Positions 27,218 through 36,288 are shown, numbered from the stretch's first letter. The stretch: DNA of 64,000 bases from Rhodococcus sp. OK302 (GCF_002245895.1 NZ_NPJZ01000001.1:4388501-4452500); one strand, 5' to 3'. The notes: generated from the letters alone by a model not told the origin. Translations and numbers: made by a program.

Positions 27218-27823
27218 TTATCCCGTCTTGCGGGACACCCGATTCGCCCGACGCGAGGCCAATTCATCTTCGGGGTTTGGGTCGCTTTCACCGCCGTCGG
27301 CGCGCTCCGCCGGGAAATCTGCGATGGTTCCGGTGAGTTCACGCATCGCACCGCTGACGGCGATACCGAATACGCCCTGCCCGCCTTGAAGTAGATCGAC
27401 AACCTCTTCGGGCGACGTGCATTCGTAGACGCTCGTACCATCGGAGAAAAGTGTGATGTTGGCGAGGTCGCGAACCCCGCGGTTGCGAAGGTGATCTACA
27501 GCGACGCGAATATTCTGCAGAGAAATTCCGGTATCGAGTAAACGCTTGACGATCTTCAGGACCAGAATGTCCTTGAATGAGTACAAACGTTGGCTGCCGG
27601 ATCCTGCGGCGCCGCGGATCGACGGGACGACCAACGAAGTACGCGCCCAGTAGTCGAGTTGACGGTAGGTGATGCCGGCAATCTGGCAGGCGATCGGAAC
27701 ACGGTATCCGACCAGGTCGTCAGGAATGGAGTCGTCCGGAAAGAGTCCGGGTTGCAGTTCTTCGGAAGTCAGACCGACACTGCCGGTGATACCTGCATTG
27801 CCTACGCTCGACTGTTCTTCCAC
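27218..27823 (-). CDS. MerR-family transcriptional regulator (Rv1830/ResR-McdR-like)
   Basis: A 201-residue MerR-type regulator. The winged-helix domain comes after about 38 acidic residues: VGYRVPIACQIAGITYRQLD, then YWARTSLVVPS and the wing SGSQRLYSFKDILVLKIVK. A coiled-coil dimerisation helix follows (RLLDTGISLQNIRVAVDHLR). The C-terminal part LANITLFSDGTSVYECTSPEEVVDLL is not a metal-binding loop. Order next to the DUF151 nuclease and gcvP matches Rv1830 of M. tuberculosis, known as ResR or McdR, a regulator affecting growth and division; that transfer is by synteny. GTG start at 27823 with GGAG upstream. Confidence 0.9.
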   Translation of the reverse strand: MEEQSSVGNAGITGSVGLTSEELQPGLFPDDSIPDDLVGYRVPIACQIAGITYRQLDYWARTSLVVPSIRGAAGSGSQRLYSFKDILVLKIVKRLLDTGISLQNIRVAVDHLRNRGVRDLANITLFSDGTSVYECTSPEEVVDLLQGGQGVFGIAVSGAMRELTGTIADFPAERADGGESDPNPEDELASRRANRVSRKTG

Positions 27824-28147
27824 TGCCGTCTCCTTCTCGCTGCGCCATCATGTAACCGAGCCGCTCGATGAACAGCTCCGCCGTCAACCGAAGAAGAAAT
27901 CCTGGTGTACCAGAAATCTTGGTCAACTGATCCCGAACAGTGAATTCGAGGCACGTAATTCCATGAGTGGACTTACCTAGAGTACGCCCGAGTGAGCGCC
28001 TCGACCAGCCTCGACATGCAAGGCGAGAAGATCTTCACCGCACGCAACGGTAAGACCCGGCCGAAGTACGGTCAATGCAACACGCCGTAGCGAGACTAAA
28101 GCTCTACTTGAGACTTTCGGATTAATGCCAGCTAACAGTCATTTCGA
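27824..28147. other. Long intergenic region with repeated motif upstream of the MerR gene
   Basis: 324 bases between the DUF151 stop and the MerR start, with no open frame I would call a gene. At 28092-28115 there are two direct copies of GAGACT spaced 18 bases apart, enclosing the inverted repeat CTC-TACTT-GAG (28102-28112), a possible operator for one of the two MerR proteins. A likely ribosome binding site precedes 27823. Otherwise I see nothing. Confidence 0.45.
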
Positions 28148-28621
28148 CTATCCGTCAGTGGCTTTGAAGTCGTCCGGAGAAATGGTGTCCAGGAATTCCT
28201 TGAACTTCTCCACCTCGTCCTCGCGCTCGTCCGGAATAATCAAGCCAGCCTCGGCGAGAACCGCCTCCGACGCAAAGATCGGCACACCGATCCGAAGTGC
28301 CAACGCAATGGAATCCGACGGACGCGCCGACACAGTGGTCTGCTCGTCGAAAACCAGATCAGCGTAGAACGTCCCTTCCTGCAGATCCACGATGCGGACT
28401 TCCTGCAAGCTCCGGCCGAAGGACTCGATCAGTATCTTGATCAGATCATGTGTGAGGGGCCGAGCCGGCTCGACGCCCTGCTGCTCCAGAACGATCGCCG
28501 TCGCTTCCGTCTGCCCGATCCAGATCGGCAGATACCGATCGCCGTCGGATTCACGAAGCAACAAAACCGGTTGATTCTGGGGCTGCTCGACACGAACTCC
28601 GATCACACGCATTTCGCCCAT
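28148..28621 (-). CDS. Bifunctional nuclease family protein (DUF151, Rv1829-like)
   Basis: A 157-residue protein of the DUF151/BFN family (DNase/RNase domain). Typical stretches are QPVLLLRESDGDRYLPIWIG, AIVLEQQGVEPARPLTHDL, RIVDLQEGTFYADLVFD and SARPSDSIALALRIGVPIF, ending in an acidic DEREDEVEKFKEFLD. Start ATG at 28621 follows GGAGGCAAG; the upstream frame to 28732 is not conserved. Set between two MerR regulators exactly as in mycobacteria, which suggests a housekeeping role. The true substrate is unsettled. Confidence 0.93.
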   Translation of the reverse strand: MGEMRVIGVRVEQPQNQPVLLLRESDGDRYLPIWIGQTEATAIVLEQQGVEPARPLTHDLIKILIESFGRSLQEVRIVDLQEGTFYADLVFDEQTTVSARPSDSIALALRIGVPIFASEAVLAEAGLIIPDEREDEVEKFKEFLDTISPDDFKATDG

Positions 28622-28721
28622 CGAGCTTGCCTCCAACCTGATGTGACCCTGACGGCCGAATTCACGGCCGTACTGAGATTCTATTCGGATTCTATTCGCG
28701 TCGAGCGAGATGATCGAGAAC

Positions 28722-29459
28722 TCAGCGATCAAGGCTTCCGCGGACCGCTGATTTGACCAAGCACGTATGCAACGTCAACGACAGCGCCGCCAATTCCCGC
28801 ACCATTTCCTCGGCCCGATCACGAGCACCGGCGTCGCGCCCCTTGGCTACCGGTCCCGCAATCTGCGTCACCAACCCGGCTTCGCGATCTGCAGCCAACT
28901 TGAACGCGCGCAAATGCCGCACTTCCAAACCGTATTCAGCCATTGCCTTGGCCGTCCGAGCCAAGGTGACCGCATCTTCGTCGAAGAAGCCGGCGGCCCC
29001 CGGCACGATCAGCCCGGTGCGAATCAACTCGGTCAAGAAGCGGTCGTCGACGTCGGCGCGGGCCAGCAAATCCGCCCGCCCCACGCGCACTTCCCGGTCA
29101 ACCCGGAACACCTCGGGTGATACTTCCCCGGGAGCGATCGACAGAACCCGCGGACGCCGAGGCGCAGAAGTATCTGCACTGACCGTCGCGGCGCCACTGT
29201 CGATCGCCTCGAGTTGTTCCTTGATCACTTTCAGTGGCAGGTACTGATCGCGTTGAGCGGTCAGTACGTAGCGCAGACGCTCGCAGTCCTCGACGGAGAA
29301 CCTGCGGTATCCCGACGGCGTCCGTTGGGGGCTGATCAAGCCCTCGGACTCGAGGAAACGAATCTTCGAAATCGTCACGTCGGGAAAATCTGGACGCAAC
29401 CGATCCAGCACGGAACCGATAGACATTCCGGGCTGGCTCTGCTGCCTCAAGGCCGTCAT
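28722..29459 (-). CDS. MerR-family transcriptional regulator (Rv1828/FtsR-like)
   Basis: A 245-residue MerR-type regulator. The N-terminal winged helix reads SIGSVLDRLRPDFPDVTISK, then RFLESEGLISPQRTPSGYRRF and VEDCERLRYVLTAQRDQYLPL. A second helical domain follows (VGRADLLARADVDDRFLTELI and FFDEDAVTLARTAKAMAEYGL), which looks like a repeat of the MerR helix-turn-helix rather than a ligand loop. Homologues are Rv1828 and corynebacterial FtsR, reported to influence ftsZ. The start overlaps the garA stop by one base (TAATG), so the two are co-translated. Confidence 0.92.
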   Translation of the reverse strand: MTALRQQSQPGMSIGSVLDRLRPDFPDVTISKIRFLESEGLISPQRTPSGYRRFSVEDCERLRYVLTAQRDQYLPLKVIKEQLEAIDSGAATVSADTSAPRRPRVLSIAPGEVSPEVFRVDREVRVGRADLLARADVDDRFLTELIRTGLIVPGAAGFFDEDAVTLARTAKAMAEYGLEVRHLRAFKLAADREAGLVTQIAGPVAKGRDAGARDRAEEMVRELAALSLTLHTCLVKSAVRGSLDR

Positions 29460-29950
29460 TAGCTACCCGCACCTGCTGACGTCTCTCCCACCTGCGAACC
29501 GCCGGCACGCGGACCGGTGAGGAATACCAGACGGAACTTTCCGATCTGGACCTCGTCGCCGTTGGCCAATACAGCCGAATCGACGGGCTCACGGTTGACG
29601 TACGTACCGTTCAGGCTGCCGACATCGACAACGTGGAACTCAGCATCTTCCTGGCGGAACTCCGCATGTCGACGGCTGACAGTCACGTCGTCAAGGAAGA
29701 TGTCACTGTCAGGATGGCGACCCGCAGAGGTGGTCGGCTGATCCAGCAGGAAACGCGAACCGGCGTTGGGTCCTCGTTTGACGACGAGCAATGCGGCGCC
29801 GGTCGGCAGGCCTTCGACACCAGATACCGGCTGCTCGGCGGCCGGTGCTGCTGAGGAGTTGTCGAGCTCGTTGAGGAAATCTGCGCGGAATACCGATGTG
29901 GTCTCCGCCGGAGACTCCCCATAGCCCGCGTCGTTACCGTTCTCGCTCAC
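29459..29950 (-). CDS. garA: FHA-domain regulator GarA/OdhI
   Basis: A 163-residue phospho-switch protein that, when unphosphorylated, inhibits 2-oxoglutarate dehydrogenase and NAD-glutamate dehydrogenase and activates glutamate synthase. The N-terminal ETTSVF motif (Thr17 and Thr18) is the target of PknG and PknB-type kinases. The FHA domain covers about residues 60-145, with the phosphothreonine-binding SAGRHPDSDIFLDDVTVSRRH and GSLNGTYVNREPV. GTG at 29950 has GGAGGAG upstream. Next to gcvH and the MerR gene as in all Corynebacteriales. Confidence 0.96.
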   Translation of the reverse strand: MSENGNDAGYGESPAETTSVFRADFLNELDNSSAAPAAEQPVSGVEGLPTGAALLVVKRGPNAGSRFLLDQPTTSAGRHPDSDIFLDDVTVSRRHAEFRQEDAEFHVVDVGSLNGTYVNREPVDSAVLANGDEVQIGKFRLVFLTGPRAGGSQVGETSAGAGS

Positions 29951-30150
29951 TGTTTCTCCTCCTCGATCAATCATCCAGATCAGAAATCACTGGACTACGC
30001 AGTGCACTTGTTTTGACGAGCATTTTCACAGTCACATTCAGATACGGCCTTGCACCCCGACTTGGCACATGCGTACCTAACGACCGTACCCTGCGCGGAC
30101 CGTTGTGTGCAGCGAGACTGGCCGCGACACAACGGACCGCCATGTGCGTC

Positions 30151-30555
30151 CTAGCTGGACGTGAGTTCTGTGTATCCGGCAGCGTCGAGAGTCTCCGAAA
30201 GTGCGCTGTCCAACGCAGCTTCGTCGGCTACCTCGAGATCGACCAACCAGCCGTTGTTGTACGGGTCTGTGTTGACCAGTTCCGGCTGACCATCCAATTC
30301 ACTGTTGGCTGCAAGCACTTTCGCGGTGAACGGCGCGAAGATGTCGGAGACGCTCTTGGTGGATTCGACCTCACCGAGCGATTCACCGGCGGTGACTGCT
30401 TCGCCTTCAGCGGGAAGCTGGACGAACACCACGTCTCCGAGCTGTGACTGAGCGAAGTCGGTGATACCGACTCGAACAGAGGTCGGGCCGGTTCGCTTCA
30501 CCCACTCGTGCTCCGCGGTGTAACGCAGATCGGTAGGTGTATCGAGCTCACTCAC
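30151..30555 (-). CDS. gcvH: Glycine cleavage system H protein
   Basis: A 134-residue lipoyl-carrier protein that shuttles the aminomethyl group between the P and T proteins. It has the HEWV start, GITDFAQSQLGDVVFVQLP, and the lipoylation site GEVESTKSVSD with the modified lysine at residue 67, then NTDPYNNGWL. GTG start at 30555. A 200-base gap separates it from garA downstream. gcvP lies 3.3 kb further on the same strand with regulators between, so the two are probably transcribed separately, with gcvP under glycine control. Confidence 0.97.
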   Translation of the reverse strand: MSELDTPTDLRYTAEHEWVKRTGPTSVRVGITDFAQSQLGDVVFVQLPAEGEAVTAGESLGEVESTKSVSDIFAPFTAKVLAANSELDGQPELVNTDPYNNGWLVDLEVADEAALDSALSETLDAAGYTELTSS

Positions 30556-30600
30556 AGTGGCTTCCTTTCACATGCCGCCCGAAATTCCGGACGCAAAAAT

Positions 30601-31353
30601 TCAATTTCCAGGTTGAGCGTATTGGCGCGGATTCAATTGTCGCAAGGCGGAGATCGTGACCTGCTGCGATTGCTCGAGCGAGAAACTTCCTCCATTGCGT
30701 GAAACGTTGTCGAACACTCCACCGGGAATGTTCAGCGCCGCTGCCAAAGTCGGCGGATCGCCGATCGCGCTCACAGTGTACGGCGCTGAGATCTTCACGG
30801 AGTCCAACTCGAGTGCCCCGCCGCGTCCGGTAACCCACGAGTTGACACCGATCCGGATCGGTTCGCCTGTAGACCCGGCAATCTGAATGGCCTCGGCTCC
30901 CGCTGCGCGGAGCTCTTGGATCAGATCGAGCATGACCTCGGATCCGACACCACCGGCCGGGTCGGTCAACGTCATCGTCACACCGGGACCGATTGCGGGC
31001 GCCGTCCCCACCTGGATGGACAACGCCATCAGTCGCGCCTGCGCTTCGGCGAGCGCGGCGACGGTGCTACCGCTACGTTGTAGCGTCGCCAACGAATCCT
31101 CGAGGTCGGATACTTCCTGTCGCAGAGCAGCTTCACGACGATTGAGGTTGTCGAGGACTACCAGCAGGTCAGCCGGCCTGGCGGAATCGAGTGAGTCGCC
31201 CGCAACGGTACTGCGGACTTGCGTCGCAATTGCTATTCCGAGCACACCGAGGAGAACTGCAGCGAGGATTGCAAATACGACGTTGGAGCGATGTTTGGAT
31301 ACCGGACGAAGTTCGTGTCGCCCTTCGTGCGGACCTGCGCCGGATTCAGCCAT
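30601..31353 (-). CDS. DUF881 family membrane-anchored protein (Rv1825-like)
   Basis: A 250-residue protein with one N-terminal membrane helix (VVFAILAAVLLGVLGIAIATQ). A coiled-coil (DNLNRREAALRQEVSDLEDSL, continuing to about residue 90) leads to the DUF881 domain, with VTMTLTDPAGG, LRAAGAEAIQIAGSTGEPI and PYTVSAIGDPPTLAAAL. Expected to be anchored in the membrane with its domain outside. Often linked to division proteins and to the small basic protein next door. Stop and start are four bases from the neighbour. Function unproven. Confidence 0.9.
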   Translation of the reverse strand: MAESGAGPHEGRHELRPVSKHRSNVVFAILAAVLLGVLGIAIATQVRSTVAGDSLDSARPADLLVVLDNLNRREAALRQEVSDLEDSLATLQRSGSTVAALAEAQARLMALSIQVGTAPAIGPGVTMTLTDPAGGVGSEVMLDLIQELRAAGAEAIQIAGSTGEPIRIGVNSWVTGRGGALELDSVKISAPYTVSAIGDPPTLAAALNIPGGVFDNVSRNGGSFSLEQSQQVTISALRQLNPRQYAQPGN

Positions 31354-31356
31354 GAC

Positions 31357-31707
31357 TCACGCTCCGAACAGGCGTCGCCGTAGTGCCGCTGCGTTGCCGA
31401 AGATACGGATACCCAGAACAACGACGATTGCCGTCGAAAGCTGCGTGCCGACGCCCAACTGATCGCCCAACCAGACGATCAGTGAGGCCACCAGAACGTT
31501 GAAGACAAACGAGACGACAAACACTTTGGCGTCGAAGATTTCGTCCAGATATGCGCGCAATCCACCGAAGACTGCGTCGAGGGCAGCGACGACGGCGATC
31601 GGCAGGTACGGCTGAATCACGTCGGGCACCTGCGGGCTGAAGACGACACCCAGCACGATGCCGATCACCAGCGCTGCGAGTCCGTACAGGGCGGAACCGG
31701 CCTTCAT
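31357..31707 (-). CDS. Small basic membrane protein, DUF1290 (Sbp family)
   Basis: A 116-residue integral membrane protein with three to four hydrophobic helices. These include LYGLAALVIGIVLGVVF, LPIAVVAALDAVFGGLRAYL and FVVSFVFNVLVASLIVWLGD, with a basic C-terminus (RRRLFGA). The DUF1290/Sbp family is named after a small basic protein linked to ftsQAZ-type clusters. ATG at 31707 was chosen for its usual KAGSALYG start. It sits between two DUF881 genes, an arrangement shared across actinobacteria that suggests a membrane complex. Confidence 0.92.
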   Translation of the reverse strand: MKAGSALYGLAALVIGIVLGVVFSPQVPDVIQPYLPIAVVAALDAVFGGLRAYLDEIFDAKVFVVSFVFNVLVASLIVWLGDQLGVGTQLSTAIVVVLGIRIFGNAAALRRRLFGA

Positions 31708-31720
31708 CGAACTCCTTCTG

Positions 31721-32587
31721 TCACTTGGGTTGATTCGGTTGGGTCGCGACACGCACGGGGCGCGGAGTCGCGGGCGGAAGGGTCAGCGAGTTATCTTCGG
31801 CCACAGCAAAACCGACACCGTACAACTGCGTGAGGCTCGACATCCTGAGGTATGCATCGCTGACGACGAACTTTCGTTGCAGACTGGGACTGTCACCGAT
31901 TGCCTTCACTACGTACGGCGAGAAGACGGGTTGGTTGTCGACCAGCATCGCGCCGCCGGCTTGACGGATTGTCACGGCGGGACCGATACGCACACCGCCA
32001 ACCGAAACAGCCTCAGCGCCTCCCTCCCACAATGCATTGACCACTGTTTGCAGGTCTCGATCGAGAACTACGGACTTTCCGCCGACGCTCCGCTGTGAGG
32101 CATCCGAAAGATTCGGCCGGCCGGCCGGATCGGTCAGCGTGACGGTAATGCCTTCCCCGTGCACAGTTTCGATTCCCGCCTCGGATTCGACAGCTCGAAG
32201 TTGCCCGAGCACCTGGCTTCCGCGGGCATCTCCGACAAGTGCCGACCCGCGGGCGTCGTCGACCGATTCGGTGAGCGAATTACGCGTCGCATCCAAGGCA
32301 TCGATGTGTTCTTGTGTCTCACGGACCTTGGCAACGAGGTCTGCGCGCAGATCTTCGGTACCCGTTATCTGACGGGCAGCAGAGACCGCGGACACGCTGA
32401 GAACGAACCCGATGAGAACCGCACCGACGGCCAACCACGGTCCGGTACGCGGCATGCCGTTCCGACTGTGATCGTGTTCTCGTTCGAGTGCTGCTGCTTC
32501 ATAGCCGGGGTCGAGGTGTTCGGTCATCAACGACCGGAGCAGCGACGGCACCGGATTGCGGCGCACATCCTCCCCGGTTGTCTTCAT
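31721..32587 (-). CDS. DUF881 family membrane-anchored protein (Rv1823-like)
   Basis: A 288-residue paralogue of the other DUF881 protein. About 50 cytoplasmic residues precede a membrane helix (LAVGAVLIGFVLSVSAVSAA). A coiled coil rich in Glu/Asp/Arg follows (DLVAKVRETQEHIDALDAT), and then the domain with GITVTLTDPAGR, LWEGGAEAVSVGGVRIGP and SPYVVKAIGDSPSLQRKF. ATG at 32587 overlaps the pgsA-type stop, so it is coupled to phospholipid synthesis. The C-terminal tail is proline-rich. Confidence 0.9.
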   Translation of the reverse strand: MKTTGEDVRRNPVPSLLRSLMTEHLDPGYEAAALEREHDHSRNGMPRTGPWLAVGAVLIGFVLSVSAVSAARQITGTEDLRADLVAKVRETQEHIDALDATRNSLTESVDDARGSALVGDARGSQVLGQLRAVESEAGIETVHGEGITVTLTDPAGRPNLSDASQRSVGGKSVVLDRDLQTVVNALWEGGAEAVSVGGVRIGPAVTIRQAGGAMLVDNQPVFSPYVVKAIGDSPSLQRKFVVSDAYLRMSSLTQLYGVGFAVAEDNSLTLPPATPRPVRVATQPNQPK

Positions 32588-33156
32588 CGGGGCGTGACCT
32601 CGTAGGTTCGAGCAACCTCAGCAGCTTTGAGAATGTAGATCACCGCAGTCCACACGTACAGAACGGTTCCCCAGATCAAGAATGCGAAGCCGAACGTGTG
32701 AGTGAATGCGGCAATCGCCCAATCGCCCTGCCCGGCCAGAATCAACGGAAGCGCGAACATCAGCAGGAAGGTTGCGGCCTTGCCGAGGTAGACGACCTCC
32801 GGAGGCGGGAGCCCACGCCGGCGATAAATCGGCAAGGTGAGCGCCAGAATCAGATCGCGGCCGATCAGGATTGCGGCAACCCACCAGGGAATGAAATCGC
32901 GCGCCACAAACGTGACCAGGGTGGTGACGACGTACAGGCGATCGACCAGAGGGTCCAGCACAGCGCCCAATCGGGATGTCTGATTGAGAACGCGGGCCAG
33001 CTTGCCGTCGAGCCAGTCAGTAAATCCGCTGAGCATCAGTAGAGCCAAGGCCCAGCCGTCGGAGTGCGTCACCAGAAGCAGATAGGCGAAGAGCGGGAGC
33101 GCCAGAAGCCGCACCATGCTGAGGATGTTGGGAACTGTCAGAACTCGATCCGTCAT
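32584..33156 (-). CDS. CDP-alcohol phosphatidyltransferase (PgsA2-like)
   Basis: About 190 residues, integral membrane, with the complete CDP-alcohol phosphotransferase signature DG-x2-AR-x8-G-x3-D-x3-D (residues LDGKLARVLNQTSRLGAVLD and the next Asp in PLVDR). It transfers a phosphatidyl group from CDP-diacylglycerol to an alcohol. The position matches Rv1822 (pgsA2); whether it makes phosphatidylglycerophosphate or cardiolipin is not decided by sequence, so no symbol is given. Start uncertain: ATG 33156, or GTG nine codons earlier at 33183. Confidence 0.9.
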   Translation of the reverse strand: MTDRVLTVPNILSMVRLLALPLFAYLLLVTHSDGWALALLMLSGFTDWLDGKLARVLNQTSRLGAVLDPLVDRLYVVTTLVTFVARDFIPWWVAAILIGRDLILALTLPIYRRRGLPPPEVVYLGKAATFLLMFALPLILAGQGDWAIAAFTHTFGFAFLIWGTVLYVWTAVIYILKAAEVARTYEVTPR

Positions 33157-33290
33157 GGCAAGTTCTTGTTCACCTGATTTCACTGCACACACCTCGCGTA
33201 GTCCGTCACTCCGTGGTGCAAGCCTTCCACAGGGAGCTCGACATTCTGATCACGGTCTCCTGTGTGCGGAGTTCGCGCGTGTCGGGGACA

Positions 33291-33905
33291 CTACCGCCAC
33301 GCGAAGACGGGTTGTTCGAGGTTGTCGATCCGGGTATGCCGCCCACTCAGAACCTCGCGAAGCTGGTAGACGACGGCACCGGTCGGCGCGTGAACGAGAC
33401 TGGTTCGAAACGGCCACTGCACCACGGGGTTCGGCGACTCTTCGATCGAGACGAAACGCGGTTCCACATCGAGTTCCGCCGATGTCACGGCATACATCGA
33501 TGCAACCTCGTCCGGGTTGGGAACGAGTTGATCGAAGTCGACACCCGACCAGACGACAAATGGCCGGATCACAAACCCTGATCGAGTGACGTAGTCGTCG
33601 AGTCGCCCGATGATGTCTGCCGGAGTCGTCGTCAGACCAAGTTCCTCGGACAGTTCCCGCACTGCGCCCTCTTCGGGTGTCTCACCGGGGTCGACGCTGC
33701 CGCCGGGCAGCGCGAACTGACCGGGGTGTGCGCGCATCTTGCTGGGACGCTTGGTCAGCGGAAAGACCGATGTTCCGTCGGCATCGCGCATCAACGCAAA
33801 GACCACGGAAGCCAACCGGCGGCCATCGGGATCGACGGACTTCGGTTCGAACGTCGCGAAGGCCGATTCGACGTGAGCCCGATCGAGTAAATCTACGTTC
33901 ACCAT
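33291..33905 (-). CDS. NUDIX hydrolase, CoA pyrophosphatase type
   Basis: A 204-residue NUDIX enzyme. The Nudix box is complete (G-x5-E-x7-REL-x-EE-x-GL, residues about 66-88), and the segment just before it, FPLTKRPSKMRAHPGQFALP, matches the extra NuCoA motif. It therefore probably hydrolyses CoA or CoA esters to phosphopantetheine derivatives and 3',5'-ADP. Start ATG at 33905. It sits alone between the pgsA promoter region and the divergent DUF2254 gene. Confidence 0.9.
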   Translation of the reverse strand: MVNVDLLDRAHVESAFATFEPKSVDPDGRRLASVVFALMRDADGTSVFPLTKRPSKMRAHPGQFALPGGSVDPGETPEEGAVRELSEELGLTTTPADIIGRLDDYVTRSGFVIRPFVVWSGVDFDQLVPNPDEVASMYAVTSAELDVEPRFVSIEESPNPVVQWPFRTSLVHAPTGAVVYQLREVLSGRHTRIDNLEQPVFAWR

Positions 33906-34040
33906 TTCTCGACATTAGCGCGGAGCGCAAGAAACTCGAATACACCACGACTCATTTGATCGTTTTGCCAGATTATCGGGGCGGCCTACTGTCATGCTCA
34001 TTCGACGGCATTACCCACCATCGCGTAAGGAAACCGCATC

Positions 34041-36287
34041 GTGAAGGCATGGTTCGTGGAATCCGTCGTCGATACCGGCCGACTACCGCTGTTTTTCCTG
34101 CTTGTCTCGTTTCTGCTGGCCTTTCTATTCATCAGATTCAGCGTCCGCATGATCCGCGCCGAAGTTTCGTGGTGGCCGGGCAACGTCACGCCCGGCGGCA
34201 TGCACATCCATCACATGGTTTTCGGCCTGATCATGATGCTCGTATCCGGATTCGCGTTCATCGCGCTGGCCGATTATCAGACACCGGTGGCAAACTGTGT
34301 CCTCGCGTCGGTGTTCGGCATCGGAAGTGCACTCGTTCTCGACGAATACGCCCTGGTCCTTCATCTGCGCGACGTCTACTGGGCGGAAGAAGGTCGTTCA
34401 TCGATCGATGCGGTGTTCGTGGCGATCGCCATCGTGCTTCTGTTCCTCTTCGGAGTCCATCCGATCGGATTTGCCGGCGATTTCAATCCGTACGAACAAG
34501 ATCGCAGTATCGGGACCCTCATCGGGATCATCATCACGATCTTGATTGCACTTGCGATCGCGATGATCACATTGCTCAAAGGCAAACTGTGGACCGGGCT
34601 GATCGGGTTGTTCTTCCCACCACTACTCATCGTCGGCGCAATCCGCCTCAGCCGGCCCGGTGCGCCGTGGGCTCGGTCACGATATCGCGACAAGCCGGCG
34701 AAGATGAGTCGAGCCATAGCCCGCGAACAACGTGTTCGGCAACCATTGATCCGGGCAAAAATTCGGCTCCAGGAAAGTGTGTCGGGAAGTTTCGGACTAC
34801 CGGAAGCCGACCCCGTCAAGCTCGACGCCCTCAAGCCCGAACTCTCCCTGGCCTTGCCGCTCCAGCCGCCGATCGCGACTCCGATCGAGACTCCGAAATG
34901 GCGAATTTCCGACGCACTGCGGTGGCGTCGCACCCGCCGACGGCTTCGCACCGTCCCCGTCTGGCGACTGCCCGTCCTACTGGTGGTCGCGGCATTCTTT
35001 CTGGCGGACACGCTCATCGATGTCGACAGCACGTTGTTCGACGGCTTCGGTTCGGATTCCAATGAGTACGCCGTGGATCCGGGCGCCACCGCGACTCTGC
35101 TCAGTGTCATCGCCGGCGGAATGATCACCCTCACCGGTCTCGTGTTCACCGCGATCACCCTTGCCATGCAATTCGGGGCGTCGCAGATTTCAGTCCGGGT
35201 GGTCCCGCTACTCGCTCAGCAGCGAGTGATGCGCTGGTCGATCGGAATGTTCCTCGCGACGTTTGTCTACTCGATCATCGTCGCTCTCGATCTGGCACTC
35301 AACACGCAACATTCCGCTCCTCAGATTTCTACATACACAGCACTATTTCTCGCGATTGTCAGCGCAATACTCTTCATCGCACTGGTTGCCAAAGTCGGCT
35401 CGATCCTCAATTCGAGTCAACTTCTCCGGTGGATCGCGTCGGAAGGGCGACGCGCAATCGTTCGCGCGTACCCGCTCTACAACGAGTTCTCCACTGAGGC
35501 AACTTCCGGTCCGGCGCTTCAGGCCGCCGACACCCTGGTGCCCGTCGACGAATCACGCGAACTATTGGTGATTCGACTACGACATCTCTCGCCCGACGGA
35601 CGCGTGCTGCTGGCAATCAACCTGCCGCGACTGCAACGACTTTCCTCCATCTGGGGCGTCAGCATCGAGGTCGTTCCCGGTATCGGCGAGTTCGTAGCCC
35701 AGAACGCTCCGATCTTCGAAGTTCGGGGAAATTCGTCGAACGTCCGTCCCGAATCACTGACGTCGTGCCTGCTCTTCGGTGACACACACAGCCCAGTAGC
35801 CGGCCCGGCAGCGGCCATCCAGTCCATCGTCGACATCTCCTTGAAGGCCCTGTCCCCTGCTATCAACGACCCGGGCCGAGCGGTCCAAGCCCTGGATTAC
35901 ATCGAGGACTTACTCGTTATCCTTGCGCCCCGGGTGCGCGCCGACACCGCGACGTCCACGTTGTCGAGGATCCGCGGGCAGCAGCGAACCTGGACGGACT
36001 ACGTGTCCATCGCGACCGACGAGATCAGACACTTCAGTACCAACTCCGCTCAGGTGCAACGACGCCTACGCGCCGTCTTCACCACCTTGATCGCGGCCTG
36101 TCCCCCCGATCAACATGCACCGCTACTCGAGCGCCTCGACGCAATGGACCAGCAGTTGACCCGGGAGTGGACGGGAGACCTCGACATTCGCCTGGCCGGT
36201 GCCGCCGATCCCCAGGGCCTCGGTTCGGAGGCCGGTTCCAGCGGCCGAGTGCATCCACTGATCGTCGGCCGGCCGGACGCCCGGTAG
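34041..36287 (+). CDS. DUF2254 membrane protein fused to an N-terminal membrane domain
   Basis: A 748-residue protein in two parts. Residues 1-220 carry about six membrane helices with the histidine motif MHIHHMVFGLIMML (residues 54-67) and a conserved-looking LVLDEYALVLHLRDVYW. After a proline-rich linker of about 90 residues comes a DUF2254 domain: helices near 315 and 355-450 (SVIAGGMITLTGLVFTAITL, MQFGASQISVRV) and a long soluble tail. The tail contains FEVRGNSSNV, the LKALSPAINDPGRAVQALDY motif and a helical end. I believe the two halves are usually separate genes, so this looks like a fusion. Function unknown; possibly a channel or sensor. Confidence 0.82.
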   Translation: MKAWFVESVVDTGRLPLFFLLVSFLLAFLFIRFSVRMIRAEVSWWPGNVTPGGMHIHHMVFGLIMMLVSGFAFIALADYQTPVANCVLASVFGIGSALVLDEYALVLHLRDVYWAEEGRSSIDAVFVAIAIVLLFLFGVHPIGFAGDFNPYEQDRSIGTLIGIIITILIALAIAMITLLKGKLWTGLIGLFFPPLLIVGAIRLSRPGAPWARSRYRDKPAKMSRAIAREQRVRQPLIRAKIRLQESVSGSFGLPEADPVKLDALKPELSLALPLQPPIATPIETPKWRISDALRWRRTRRRLRTVPVWRLPVLLVVAAFFLADTLIDVDSTLFDGFGSDSNEYAVDPGATATLLSVIAGGMITLTGLVFTAITLAMQFGASQISVRVVPLLAQQRVMRWSIGMFLATFVYSIIVALDLALNTQHSAPQISTYTALFLAIVSAILFIALVAKVGSILNSSQLLRWIASEGRRAIVRAYPLYNEFSTEATSGPALQAADTLVPVDESRELLVIRLRHLSPDGRVLLAINLPRLQRLSSIWGVSIEVVPGIGEFVAQNAPIFEVRGNSSNVRPESLTSCLLFGDTHSPVAGPAAAIQSIVDISLKALSPAINDPGRAVQALDYIEDLLVILAPRVRADTATSTLSRIRGQQRTWTDYVSIATDEIRHFSTNSAQVQRRLRAVFTTLIAACPPDQHAPLLERLDAMDQQLTREWTGDLDIRLAGAADPQGLGSEAGSSGRVHPLIVGRPDAR

Positions 36288-36288
36288 T

